A stretch of DNA of 64,000 nucleotides from Hippasteria phrygiana (Eukaryota > Echinodermata > Asteroidea > Valvatida > Goniasteridae): positions 1,364,001-1,428,000 of the forward strand of contig JAZGUH010000185.1 in assembly GCA_037893225.1 (NCBI GenBank), given 5' to 3'. The first letter of the stretch is position 1. Each line of letters opens with the position of its first letter. Positions 29,701 through 37,627 of the stretch are shown one piece after another. The notes under the pieces were generated by a model. The model was not told the DNA's origin. It did no database searches and worked only from the letters and a program-made list of their open reading frames with translations. The position numbers were made by a program, and so were the translations under genes.

Positions 29701-32700
29701 ATGTAATCATCAGCCCTAGTTGAAAAGGAGGACTAAATGGTATTAACATCTTGAATACGGACGACGGCTATAGCCACGGTTTGAAAAAGACCACCTGGCC
29801 AGTTGACGGCTATATGCGCATTCCTGCATGTACTCAATCCATTAAATGCCTATTGTTTGCGTTACACTTGGCTGAGCAAGCCCGTCTTCGCATACCAGCA
29901 CCTCATCAGTAGAAACCGGACAGAAGGGGTTAAAAAGAGGAAATTCTGTTCAGAAAACTGAAATTAGAAAAATTCCGAATGACATAACACTAATGAGGAG
30001 GATAGGGTTGACCTTTAAATTTTTCAAGCAAGTTGATTAACCCTAACCTTCCCTAACCTGCCAAAATCAAACACCCCATTTGTGTTGAATTTTGTGTGAT
30101 TGGGTACTGTAGAGCCTTGGCACCATCACTTTGCATGGGACTTGATGCCCTGATTTTGTCTAAGTACAAAGAATGTGCCATTGGTTTACCACACAGTGTT
30201 GGAGTTTGTGTGGTTAGGGAAGGATTCTAGTAAAAAGCCTTGGGCTGTTAGGGTTAATAAACGATCTTCTCCCTCTTTTGGCAGTTTGTGGAATTCATTG
30301 CTGCGTTGCTGTCAATCTGCTGCATGATCTTCCTGGGTTTCGCCGACGACGTCCTGAACCTGCGGTGGCGCCACAAGCTGCAGCTCCCAACTATAGCCAC
30401 CCTGCCCCTCCTCATGGTCTACTTCGTCAACTATGGCTCCACCACCATCATCGTGCCCAAGCCGCTGGACCAGTTCCTGGGCCACAGTGTAGATCTGGGT
30501 GTGTATATGTGTATATGCAGGATTCAAACCCTGAACCATTCAGTTGAAAGTGCAAGGGGTACCACCATTAGAAAATAGCAAAATCCTGGTCATGCCTTAT
30601 GAGGAATCAAGCCTTGTGTGAATTCAAATCAGTCGGGCACAGCTTAGATCTGGGTACGTATGCAGGATTCGAGCCTTGGACCATTCAGTTAAAGGTGCAA
30701 GTGGTACCACCATTAGAAAATAGCAAAATCCTGGTCATACCTTTATGAGGAATCAAGCCTTGTATGAATTGAAATCAGTGGGGCACAGCTTAGATCTGGG
30801 TACGTATGCAGGATTCGAGCCTTGGACCATTCAGTTGAAGGTCAGAACCCATAATGCCATAGAGCTAGGGATCACGTCCCTACAACCTGGGAAGCGGCAG
30901 TTTCAAGATTTTTCAAAGTTGATATGAGTTTCCAACTTATAATATCTTTTTAAAAAACACAGGGTGAAATCAACTGGATAATTTTTAACAATAAATTTTT
31001 TTTTTTTAATGTGATTATTATGCAGGTGTTCTGTATTATGTGTACATGGGAATGTTAGCTGTGTTTTGCACCAATGCCATCAACATTCTGGCCGGGATTA
31101 ACGGCATCGAGGCTGGCCAGTCCCTGGTGATTGGGATTAGCATAATCATCTTTAATCTCATTCAGCTGACTGGTAAGAATCCTGAATGCATTATGAATGC
31201 TTTATCTGAATCTGATTTGGCTCAGTGGATACGATGTATTGTAGGGCTGTCCTGAATATACCGCATATTGGAATATTTGATTGTCCACCAAATATTTGAA
31301 TACCTTTTTGCCGGTTTGAATATTCTTATATATATATATACGCACGTACAGATATGACTCTGCTATTTTATGCACCTCAGTAGTGTCAAATGCTGCATTT
31401 TTGTGGACGGTGACTTTTTTTGTGGATGGAGGTTTATTGTTCCTGTCCGTAAAACCCTTGACACTTATAAATAAGTTACTGCAAAAACGCAGGCTGGAGT
31501 TTGGTTTCTAAGTATCAGAACGTTATACGTACCCGTAATAATCTTGATACAACAGGCGCATGCAAAAACAAAATGTTGATTGGGCAGTCCATACTATCGA
31601 TCACCGGCGTGCAGTTGCAGCCGACACGTGGAAAAACTTGATCGGCGAGTATCGAATATTCGAATATTCGGTCAAACCCAGTTTCGAATAATCGAATACT
31701 AAATTATTCGAAAATGAACAGCCCTAATTTATTGTCAAGTTTGACATAACATATTTGCTTTTAAAAAGCTTGTATTATTCAGGTTTTGATTTACTTTTGG
31801 ATTTTGGTTTTGGATTAGCATGATCTCTAATCATTGACTGCAGTGAATCGGTAATTAATCACCTGGTTTGATAATGCAGTAATTCGTTATGACCTTAATG
31901 GTCGTAACAAAGGTGTGATTTTCCCGGATTTTTTCAGACTTCAGGATTTTTGGTTAGACGTCTTCCAGATTTTCAGAAGATTTTCTGGTCTTAAAATTGT
32001 TTTAATCATTCCAGAATGGCCTCTGCAACATGAAACAGTCTTCTTTTAATTCTAATAGCCCTAATATTGGCAATTCTAAACCGTATCTTTTAGTAGAAAA
32101 TGTAGTTCTTTTTTTTTGTTCGTTTTTCAGCAACCCCATACAAATTAAATGACTGACTCTTTCGTAGATTTGTTATTTTTTTATCAAATCTCACCCCATC
32201 ATAATCACCTCTAATCTAATTCAAACAGCTGGTAAGTATTATGTATTAATTTCAGATCTGATTTACACCGTATCTAATCCATTTTCAGTATTAGCCAAAT
32301 AATTCCAAATTCTAGGGAATGCAGACGAAAACCTTTGTCCACACACAGACTATAAGCCAATCATCTCAAATTTTGAACAAATGCACATCTTTTGCCGGAA
32401 TGCAAACCAGATAACTCAACATATTTGACATTAGCTTCATTACATTTCACAGGAAATTTTCCGGAAACCAATCTCTTTTCCCTGTACTTCATGATACCGT
32501 ACTGTGCTGTGTGTGCGGCCATCCTATACCATAATTGGTAAGTACTTGATATACTCTACCATTAACGATGCATCTGTCTTGTTTTTTGTCATGTATTAAG
32601 CAAGGGCCATGCGCAGTGTGACCAGAAATTCCCCAGGCTATTTATTAGAACAGCTCGCACAAAAATCGGTTTGGACACAAATTGCGTGTGATGTTTCTCT

Positions 32701-35700
32701 TATTAAAATTTTTTTTTGTCGACAATGAGTCATTTGTATCGACATGTCGGAAAAATGTCATTGTCGCCAACATTGTCGACAAAAGGCCTGTCGACAACAG
32801 CCCTACAGACAGGCCATTTTTTTTTTTAGCACCATGCGTATAAGCCTTTTCGCAAATTTATCTGCGCTTGCGCACATCAGATTCAACGACTTGGTTTCAG
32901 GAGATAAACCAAGCAGATAATTGCACGCAAGTCTATGGGGGACGCGGTATAAACCGAATCGGCATTCTGCAATTTGTCAGGTACCCGTCTGGCCTGTTTG
33001 TCGGCGACACCTTCTGCTATTTCTCCGGCATGACTTTTGCCGTGGTGGGCATCTTGGGTCATTTCAGCAAGACCATGCTCCTCTTCTTCATCCCTCAAGT
33101 CGTCAACTTCCTGTACTCGGTGCCCCAGCTCTTCCACGTCGTGCCCTGCCCGCGACATCGGCTGCCCAGGTTCGTATGTAGAGTCTAGGCCTGTGATTTC
33201 TGAAAGTTTAAACCGTTAATCTCTTGAGTACGGACGGCGGCCATGGCCGCGGTTTGAAAAAAAGACCACCTGGCCGGTTGATGTCTGTAGGCGCATTCCT
33301 GCGTGTACTCAATCCATTCATGTTTCAGCTGTATTGTTCTTGAATGGGAGTGTAATGAATAGATGGAGCTTTTTCAAACAAAGCTTTCATGCACACAAAG
33401 AGGGCTCCATGTGCGATGAATAGGACCACTCTATTCAGTGTGGTGCCTATTGTTTACGTTAAAAACACTTGGCTACACAGCCCCGTTCTTTGCATACGAG
33501 CACCTTATCAATAACAGCCAGATGCAAGAGGTTAAACGGTTTTCAAGAGAAATGTTAAGTAGTCTTCTAAACGTTTAAACGTACACAGCAAATTGGGGAC
33601 GCTTTTTTCAAAGTCATTTCCTGAACTTGCAAATTCATGTGATAATGAAAGGGTAGTAGTTCTAAAGGAAGAACGTTAATCAGAAGGTCGATGTTATATT
33701 TTAGAAAGTGATAGAATACTATTTTTTTTCTGTGTCCAAATATCATTTAAATATTATTGAAATTAATAAAAACAAACGGAAAAACAAATATAAACAAATA
33801 AAATTATATTAGTGTTCCAGAACGGTATAAATGCTTGGATAAGCAATTTCAAAATCAAAAGAAGCACACACGAGCATGAACAAAATTCCTGTAAGCAGAA
33901 TGGATTTTCACTATTCTTCCATTTGAGACTGTTGGAGTACTCGTACTCATACTCGTATTCATACTCGTATTCGAGTACCACTAACTACTTGGCCCAGACT
34001 CGATTTTCAGTACTCAAAAATAAAAAATTGGACGCGGCACATACTCGGCTTTTTGTACTCCGACCCGGACTCAGCATTTAAATACTCAGCTCTAAATTTA
34101 CTCAGATAACTCGGTACTCGGATTGTAGGACTCGACCCCAACACTCGACTGAGAGGACAGATTGAGGTCAAACTTTCACAGGTTTGTTATTTCGTGTATA
34201 TGTTGAATATAAAAATATAATATGAATGATAATTTATTTGTATTTTACCCACCGACAGATACAACCCAACAACGGACACACTGGAAATGAGTTACACCAA
34301 ATTCAAGACTAAAGATTTGAACATACTCGGTAAGCCAATCAGACTCATTTTGATAGGATATTCTCTGAGGATATTTACTGTGGTAGAAACAAATTTCTTT
34401 CTTGGGGGTTTTAACCCTTTGAAGCCGGATGACCTCTGTAGATGCCAAAAAGAAATTACCACCTGGCCGGATGACATCTATACACGCCATTCTCTGCATT
34501 TTCAATCCATTGTTGGATGATTGTGTATGTTACGCTTGGCTGCACAAGCCTCTTGTGTCCGTTTCGCTTGGCTGCACAGGCCGCCCCGGCACCTCATTAT
34601 AAACCACCGTACTCAAGGGGTTAAAGATATGATGTATATTTAGTAGGTATATGACATGGACATCCATGAATTCAAATTGACGTGATTTTGCAACTTCTTA
34701 AGTCCTTGAATAAACAAAGAAAACCGGCAGGAGCGGGATTCGAACATGCAACCTCTGGAACACTGTTCCGGCGCTCTACGAACTGAGCCATCTTGCCCTA
34801 TGTTGGCGGTCTCTCTGCTTCCTTGTTTACATCATAAGTTTTTATGTTGTCCAGGACCCTCATTACGTATGCACGCAGTCATATCCCCCACATTGCCAGG
34901 AATTAATAATAATAGTGGACAGTTGTAAATTGCACATACCCACCAAGACTACGGTGCGCCAGGCGCTGTATTATTACCCCGGCTCATCAGACCCAATAAT
35001 CATTCCTGAAACCTTCTCAGCTCCCTGGAGAGTATACAGCCCCAGCTGCAAGTTAAGTGCACACGGGCTAATCAAACGCATAACCACCACTGCCCTCGCA
35101 GGTACCCATTTACTCTGGATGGAGAGAAGCAACTTGTGACAAAGTGCCTTGCTCGAGGACACAAGCACCATGAACCCAGCCGGTCTCGAACCCACAATCT
35201 GAACCCACGAGATCTTGAGTCTGGTACACTAAGCCACGAGGCCACAGCGCTCCACATTAATTAAATTACTGCATGGTCAATAGGGACGGAATGTACGGTA
35301 CGTGACAGGTGTATGGCACTGAGCCAGTTTTGACGACAAAATCCTCCATTTGTGCAAAACGCAAACTCTTAACGACATTCAGCATGGCTGTGATGTAACA
35401 TTCTGCATTTATACCCGAGTTTAACATGGGCCAACCGATCGGAAATTATTGCAAGTTACGTTTCATTGTAACAAATGCATAAAGGGTAAGTTTATGACAG
35501 CAATATTTTTTCCTCTTTTCCGATTTCTTATTTTCAAATGCAAGTTGTATCACCAGCTTTAACCCATACTGTCCGGCTGTTATAAATGAGGCGCTGGTAT
35601 GCCAATATGGGCTTGTGCAGCCGAGCGTAATGCACAAAATAGGCAAACAATGGATTGAATACACACAGGAATGCGCAATTAGATGACAACCAGCCAGGTG

Positions 35701-37157
35701 GATTTCATAAAACCGCGGCCATGGCCGTCGTCCGTATTTAATTAGTTAACGGAGCAAAATCTTGTCACGTGTGCTTATTTTTGCTAACAGGCCGGCTAGT
35801 TATCAAGATCTTTGGGGCCTTCCGTCTGATCCACATCAGGCAAGGCGTCGGCGAGGATAAGGAGTACACGGAGTGCAACAACTTCACGCTCATCAACTTT
35901 GTGCTGCGGCTGATTGGGCCGACCCGTGAACCCCGACTGACCACGTACTTGCTCATCATCCAGGTATGCTGTCCACAAAAGGGACGAGGGCTAGTGGACA
36001 GATTTATTAAGCCCCGCCCCTTAACCCCTTAACCCCTTAACCCCTTAACCCCTTAACCCCTTAACCCTTAACCCCTTAACCCCTTGAGCCCAGGTGTTAT
36101 AATGGGTGACCGGGGTGCCATGCCGGCTTGTGCAGCCAAGCGAAATGGACACAAGAGGCTTGTGCAGCCAAGCGTACAGGCATGCAACTTTTCCTCGGAT
36201 CAGCTGATTTCCTCGTTTTTCACTTCATGACTCATGCCATTGAAAAGTGAAAAACACTGTACAAAGTCTTGTAAAGATTGGAATTTCCTCGGTTTTTTTT
36301 TAATTCCAAGTTGCATGCCTGAGAGTAACACACAATAACCCAACAATGCATTCAAAATGCAGAGAATGCGTGTATAGCTGTCAACCGGCCAGGTGGTCAT
36401 TTTCCATAGACTCAGCAGCCTTCAAAAGGGTTAACATATTGCGGATATTTGCTATGGGTAATATAGGTCTAGTGTGACATTGCAGGTAAGGCCCGAAGTC
36501 CATTTAGGGTTGGTCTGCGTACCGGCTCCCGGTATCGGACCGGTTTAAACCGCGGCCGGTATTATACCCCTCCCCGGACGGTACAAGTCCACTTGCTCGT
36601 CGGAATTTCAAAGCCACCTTAGTGAATAGACTTGCGGTTGAGCTTGGCTAGCCTGCTGCCTGATGGCCCTGCAGAGTGTTTACCGGTACAATGGGGAGTT
36701 TATTGACTGATGACTGACTGAATATAAGCATATGTGTAGTGATTACCGAAGTGTGAATACTGTGTGGTCAGATCTGTCCAGAGGCAAACTCTTTGAAACT
36801 GAGCAAACGTTTAGGGCCTTTGTTAACCCCTGGAAGATTATTATCGGATTAAAGTCACCCCATTGTCTGCATTTAGAAGGAGTTCACCAGCCCAGGAACT
36901 GGACACAATGGACTCGCAGCCAGGCTAGTCTTCCAGTAGAGGCTCGGATGGTATCCAACCCGGTTTCGGAGAATTAAAATGAACCGGTTTGCATACCGGG
37001 AGCCGGTATACATACCGGCCCTATTTGGACTTGGGGCCTATAAGGTCTGCAGATATTGATGATGGTAAGCTTTGATTCCTTGCAGGTCTTTGGAAGTCTG
37101 ATTGCCTTTGCTATTCGATACCAGCTAGCCAGGATTTTCTACGATGTCGTTGAGTAA
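23534..37157 (+). CDS. DPAGT1: UDP-GlcNAc--dolichyl-phosphate GlcNAc-1-phosphotransferase, complete, nine coding exons
   Basis: The enzyme transfers GlcNAc-1-phosphate from UDP-GlcNAc to dolichyl phosphate on the ER membrane, the first committed step of N-glycan precursor synthesis and the tunicamycin target. Nine exons (23534-23715, 29177-29297, 30285-30498, 31026-31172, 32453-32537, 32981-33169, 34259-34329, 35791-35963, 37086-37157) join in phase to 417 codons plus stop; human DPAGT1 has 408 residues. Key family residues are present: [13 protein letters not shown] (Asp122/123, Asn126, Lys132), [13 protein letters not shown] (Asn192), GDTFCYF (Asp259) and PCPRHRLPR (Arg308, His309, Arg310). 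About ten hydrophobic helices are expected. The start is the first ATG giving the family N-terminus. All introns are GT-AG. Introns are full of MITEs, and intron 1 holds a CRE-rich array. Confidence 0.96.
23825..27085. repeat. CRE-octamer-rich tandem array of about 600-bp units in DPAGT1 intron 1
   Basis: Five repeats of a block near 24150, 24755, 25590, 26190 and 26790 (ACCATACCAACATACC, then TTCTCTAGATATGGGCCCTT), with a partial insert or duplication near 25030-25330. Each unit carries several GATGACGTCATCATGACGTC dyads. By eye there are about 34 TGACGTCA octamers in 3 kb, plus CACGTG boxes between them. The left edge has GGGCTTTTCCGC and the right edge CTTTTCCG...CGGAAAAG. Non-coding. Confidence 0.93.
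27690..27835 (+). mobile_element. tRNA-headed SINE, copy 1 (tRNA-like 27734..27805)
   Basis: Leader CAATTTGGGAGACCGCCAAC, A box TAGCTCAGTTGGTAGAGCGC, B box GGTTCGAATCC, acceptor arms GGCAAGA/TCGTGCC, then the shared tail TTTGTTCACTTTGA. Position 33 of the anticodon loop is C rather than T, and the same leader and tail recur at other copies, so this is a SINE and not a tRNA gene. Confidence 0.8.
27897..27945. repeat. (CTT)n microsatellite, two runs
   Basis: CTTCTTCTTCTTCTT runs separated by GTGCGTT. It lies in DPAGT1 intron 1. Confidence 0.9.
28078..28534. mobile_element. TIR element, TAAACCTTTTTCG ends, copy 1
   Basis: Left TAAACCTTTTTCGACATTCT, right AGAATGGCGAAAAGGTTTA, an imperfect inverted pair. 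An inverted copy covering most of its length is at 52245..52630 (shared GGGATTCCCC, GTGCCATAG, TTTGTTTGGCCTCCATACCC). Confidence 0.75.
28981..28998. repeat. Run of 18 C
   Basis: Homopolymer in DPAGT1 intron 1, 178 bp before exon 2. Confidence 0.9.
29177..29297 (+). CDS. DPAGT1: DPAGT1 exon 2
   Basis: Acceptor tgtgtggcag|G completes Val61, then [20 protein letters not shown] (second helix) through NFPHHR. Donor AGG|gtaagg. The PESxGV motif is a conserved family signature. Confidence 0.94.
29341..29692. mobile_element. Foldback MITE, CCTGGCC-rich family, copy 2
   Basis: Ends GGGAGCACTGCC and GGCAGTGCTC, with CTTGCTATTGTGAGCCACAA and GGAGCTGGCTGGACTCCAG blocks shared with 49536..49893 and, more distantly, 1762..2155. 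In DPAGT1 intron 2. Confidence 0.75.
29743..29933. mobile_element. piggyBac-like MITE in DPAGT1 intron 2
   Basis: Starts TTAACATCTTGAATACGG and ends GAAGGGGTTAA. Interior ACCACCTGGCCAGTTGACGG and GCACCTCATCA are family blocks. Orientation is opposite to the copy at 3490. Confidence 0.78.
30037..30257. mobile_element. TTAA-flanked MITE, TTAACCCTAACC family
   Basis: Starts TTAACCCTAACCTTCCCTAA and ends GGGCTGTTAGGGTTAA. The interior GAGCCTTGGCACCATCACTT matches 54326..54554. The right end stops 27 bp before DPAGT1 exon 3. Confidence 0.8.
30285..30498 (+). CDS. DPAGT1: DPAGT1 exon 3 with catalytic DD motif
   Basis: Residues 102-172 plus 1 nt. Contains [20 protein letters not shown], the metal and nucleotide binding aspartates and lysine, then [20 protein letters not shown]. 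The donor CTGG|gtgtgt is weak, and two stronger-looking tandem copies of it lie 155 and 301 bp downstream in the intron. Confidence 0.95.
30479..30860 (+). repeat. Tandem triplication of the DPAGT1 exon 3 / intron 3 junction
   Basis: Three copies of CACAGYKTAGATCTGG plus following intron, with donor GT at 30499 (real), 30654 and 30800. Each copy continues TATGCAGGATTC and GACCATTCAGTT or similar. Periods are 155 and 146 bp. The first copy overlaps the last 20 coding bases of exon 3. Reading on past 30498 reaches a stop at 30576. Confidence 0.88.
31026..31172 (+). CDS. DPAGT1: DPAGT1 exon 4
   Basis: Acceptor ttatgcag|GT. Encodes [20 protein letters not shown] and [15 protein letters not shown], the uridine-binding loop including Asn192. 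Donor ACTG|gtaaga, phase 1. Confidence 0.95.
31242..31726. mobile_element. hAT-like non-autonomous element, 485 bp
   Basis: Ends TAGGGCTGT and ACAGCCCTA, flanked by ATGTATTG and ATTTATTG (7 of 8 identical), the hAT target-duplication length. AATATTCGAATATTCG words crowd both ends. Partial relatives at 51040..51216 and 61280..61640. In DPAGT1 intron 4. Confidence 0.82.
32453..32537 (+). CDS. DPAGT1: DPAGT1 exon 5
   Basis: Acceptor acatttcacag|GA and donor AATTG|gtaagt enclose 85 nt encoding [19 protein letters not shown] and CAAILYHNW. The sequence matches the helix between the [11 protein letters not shown] and GDTFCYF blocks in the family. Confidence 0.94.
32981..33169 (+). CDS. DPAGT1: DPAGT1 exon 6
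   Basis: Acceptor atttgtcag|GTA. Encodes [40 protein letters not shown] and PCPRHRLP. It holds Asp259 and the arginine-rich pyrophosphate-binding loop. Donor CCCAG|gttcgt, phase 2. Confidence 0.96.
33216..33535. mobile_element. piggyBac-like MITE, long subfamily, in DPAGT1 intron 6
   Basis: Starts TTAATCTCTTGAGTACGG and ends CAAGAGGTTAA. It contains GGCCATGGCCGCGGTTTGAA and the extra segment AATGGGAGTGTAATGAATAG shared with 4637..4976. Confidence 0.82.
33930..34140. repeat. TACTCG-rich self-similar block
   Basis: Words TACTCGTA, ACTCGGTACTCGG and GACTCGACC recur loosely, like the expanded subterminal motifs of hAT-like elements here. It makes a spurious YEYEYE frame on the minus strand. In DPAGT1 intron 6. 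Confidence 0.6.
34259..34329 (+). CDS. DPAGT1: DPAGT1 exon 7
   Basis: Acceptor cccaccgacag|A completes Arg313. Then [20 protein letters not shown] and NIL, matching the family GKLEMSYSKFK block. Donor CTCG|gtaagc, phase 1. Confidence 0.94.
34411..34624. mobile_element. piggyBac-like MITE in DPAGT1 intron 7
   Basis: Starts TTAACCCTTTGAAGCCGG and ends CGTACTCAAGGGGTTAA. Interior CAATCCATTGTTGGATGATT and CGCTTGGCTGCACAGGCCGC. Intact TTAA on both sides. Confidence 0.87.
34726..34797 (-). mobile_element. tRNA-like head of SINE, copy 3
   Basis: On the minus strand: GGCAAGATGGCTCAGTTCGT ... GTTCGAATCCCGCTCCTGCC, with the CCGCCAACATAGG leader just upstream. The anticodon loop ACAGTGT lacks U33. Member of the 27690 family. 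In DPAGT1 intron 7. Confidence 0.78.
34965..35260 (-). mobile_element. tRNA-derived SINE of a second family
   Basis: The minus strand begins with a tRNA-like part (GTGGCTTAGTGTACCAGAC, B-box-like GGGTTCGAGACC), then TCGAGCAAGGCACTTTGTCA and AAATGGGTACCTGCGAGGG. The GCAAGGCACTTT central block is, from memory, typical of a widespread SINE core in fishes and marine invertebrates. Confidence 0.65.
35559..35749. mobile_element. piggyBac-like MITE in DPAGT1 intron 7
   Basis: Starts TTAACCCATACTGTCCGGC and ends CGTATTTAATTAGTTAA. Interior ACAACCAGCCAGGTGGATTT and CGCGGCCATGGCCGTCGTCC. It ends 41 bp before exon 8. Confidence 0.8.
35791..35963 (+). CDS. DPAGT1: DPAGT1 exon 8
   Basis: Acceptor tttgctaacag|GC. 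Encodes [20 protein letters not shown], then [20 protein letters not shown] through LLIIQ. The ECNNxTLIN motif is diagnostic. Donor CAG|gtatgc, phase 0. Confidence 0.95.
36008..36081. repeat. (CTTAACCCC)n tandem repeat, about eight units
   Basis: 9-bp units TTAACCCCT in a row, running straight into the TTAACCCC end of the MITE at 36076. It looks like an amplified transposon terminus. In DPAGT1 intron 8. Confidence 0.9.
36076..36434. mobile_element. piggyBac-like MITE with a nested small element
   Basis: Starts TTAACCCCTTGAGCCC and ends CAAAAGGGTTAA. The family interior is split by about 140 bp with inverted ends GGCATGCAACTT and AAGTTGCATGCC (about 36178-36320). Confidence 0.82.
36489..37040. 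mobile_element. TIR element, ACCGG-rich, about 550 bp
   Basis: Left GGCCCGAAGTCCATTTAGGG then ACCGGCTCCCGGTA; right TACCGGGAGCCGGTATACAT then CCCTATTTGGACTTGGGGCC. The arms pair over about 50 bp. It ends 46 bp before DPAGT1 exon 9. Confidence 0.8.
37086..37157 (+). CDS. DPAGT1: DPAGT1 exon 9 with stop
   Basis: Acceptor gattccttgcag|[23 protein letters not shown] plus VVE and stop TAA at 37155-37157. It matches the human C-terminus (IRYQLVRLFYDV) with a two-residue extension. Confidence 0.95.
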   Translation, partial: VFGSLIAFAIRYQLARIFYDVVE

Positions 37158-37405
37158 ACACCTGAAGCTGTTCAGCATTTTCCCCCCCACAGTGACTTCA
37201 AGGAATTTTTGTTGGAAACAACAATCAGGGCCCGATTTTGTGAAGCTGAGGAGTAGAATATATTAATCAGCAAATTTACGTGTTAAGCCAAAAATTAGCT
37301 GTGCACCGGTCACTACTAGTACATGACCACACAGCATTTTTAGCTGGTAATCGTTTTATGCTCAGCAAATTCTTTGTACTTAGCAGTTTTATTGACAAGT
37401 GTGGA

Positions 37406-37627
37406 CAATAAGCCAGTTTGGTATCTCAGAGGTCAAAGGTTATTCGGGACAAAATTGTTGCCGTATTGTCACGCCATGTTACGCGAACGCCCATTCTGAT
37501 TGAATTTAACACGTGCGCGTTGTGTGATTACCTTTTGCATTCATACGCGCGCGTTAGGTCATGCAGGTCATTCGGGATAAAATGTCCTTGTGCACGTGCG
37601 CAGTTGAAATGCCGAACTGGCTTATTG
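37406..37627. mobile_element. 222-bp MITE, copy 2
   Basis: Ends CAATAAGCCAGTTTGGTATC and GCCGAACTGGCTTATTG. Same length as 5375..5596, with identical internal TGTCACGCCATGTTACGCGA. It lies in or just after the DPAGT1 3' untranslated region. Confidence 0.88.

Noticed and set aside
33763..33981. YEYEYEYE frame
   Set aside because: Translation of a TACTCG/ATTCG simple repeat.
36008..36081. Telomere-like TTAACCCC repeat
   Set aside because: Unit is not TTAGGG/CCCTAA and it lies inside a DPAGT1 intron next to a MITE with the same end.
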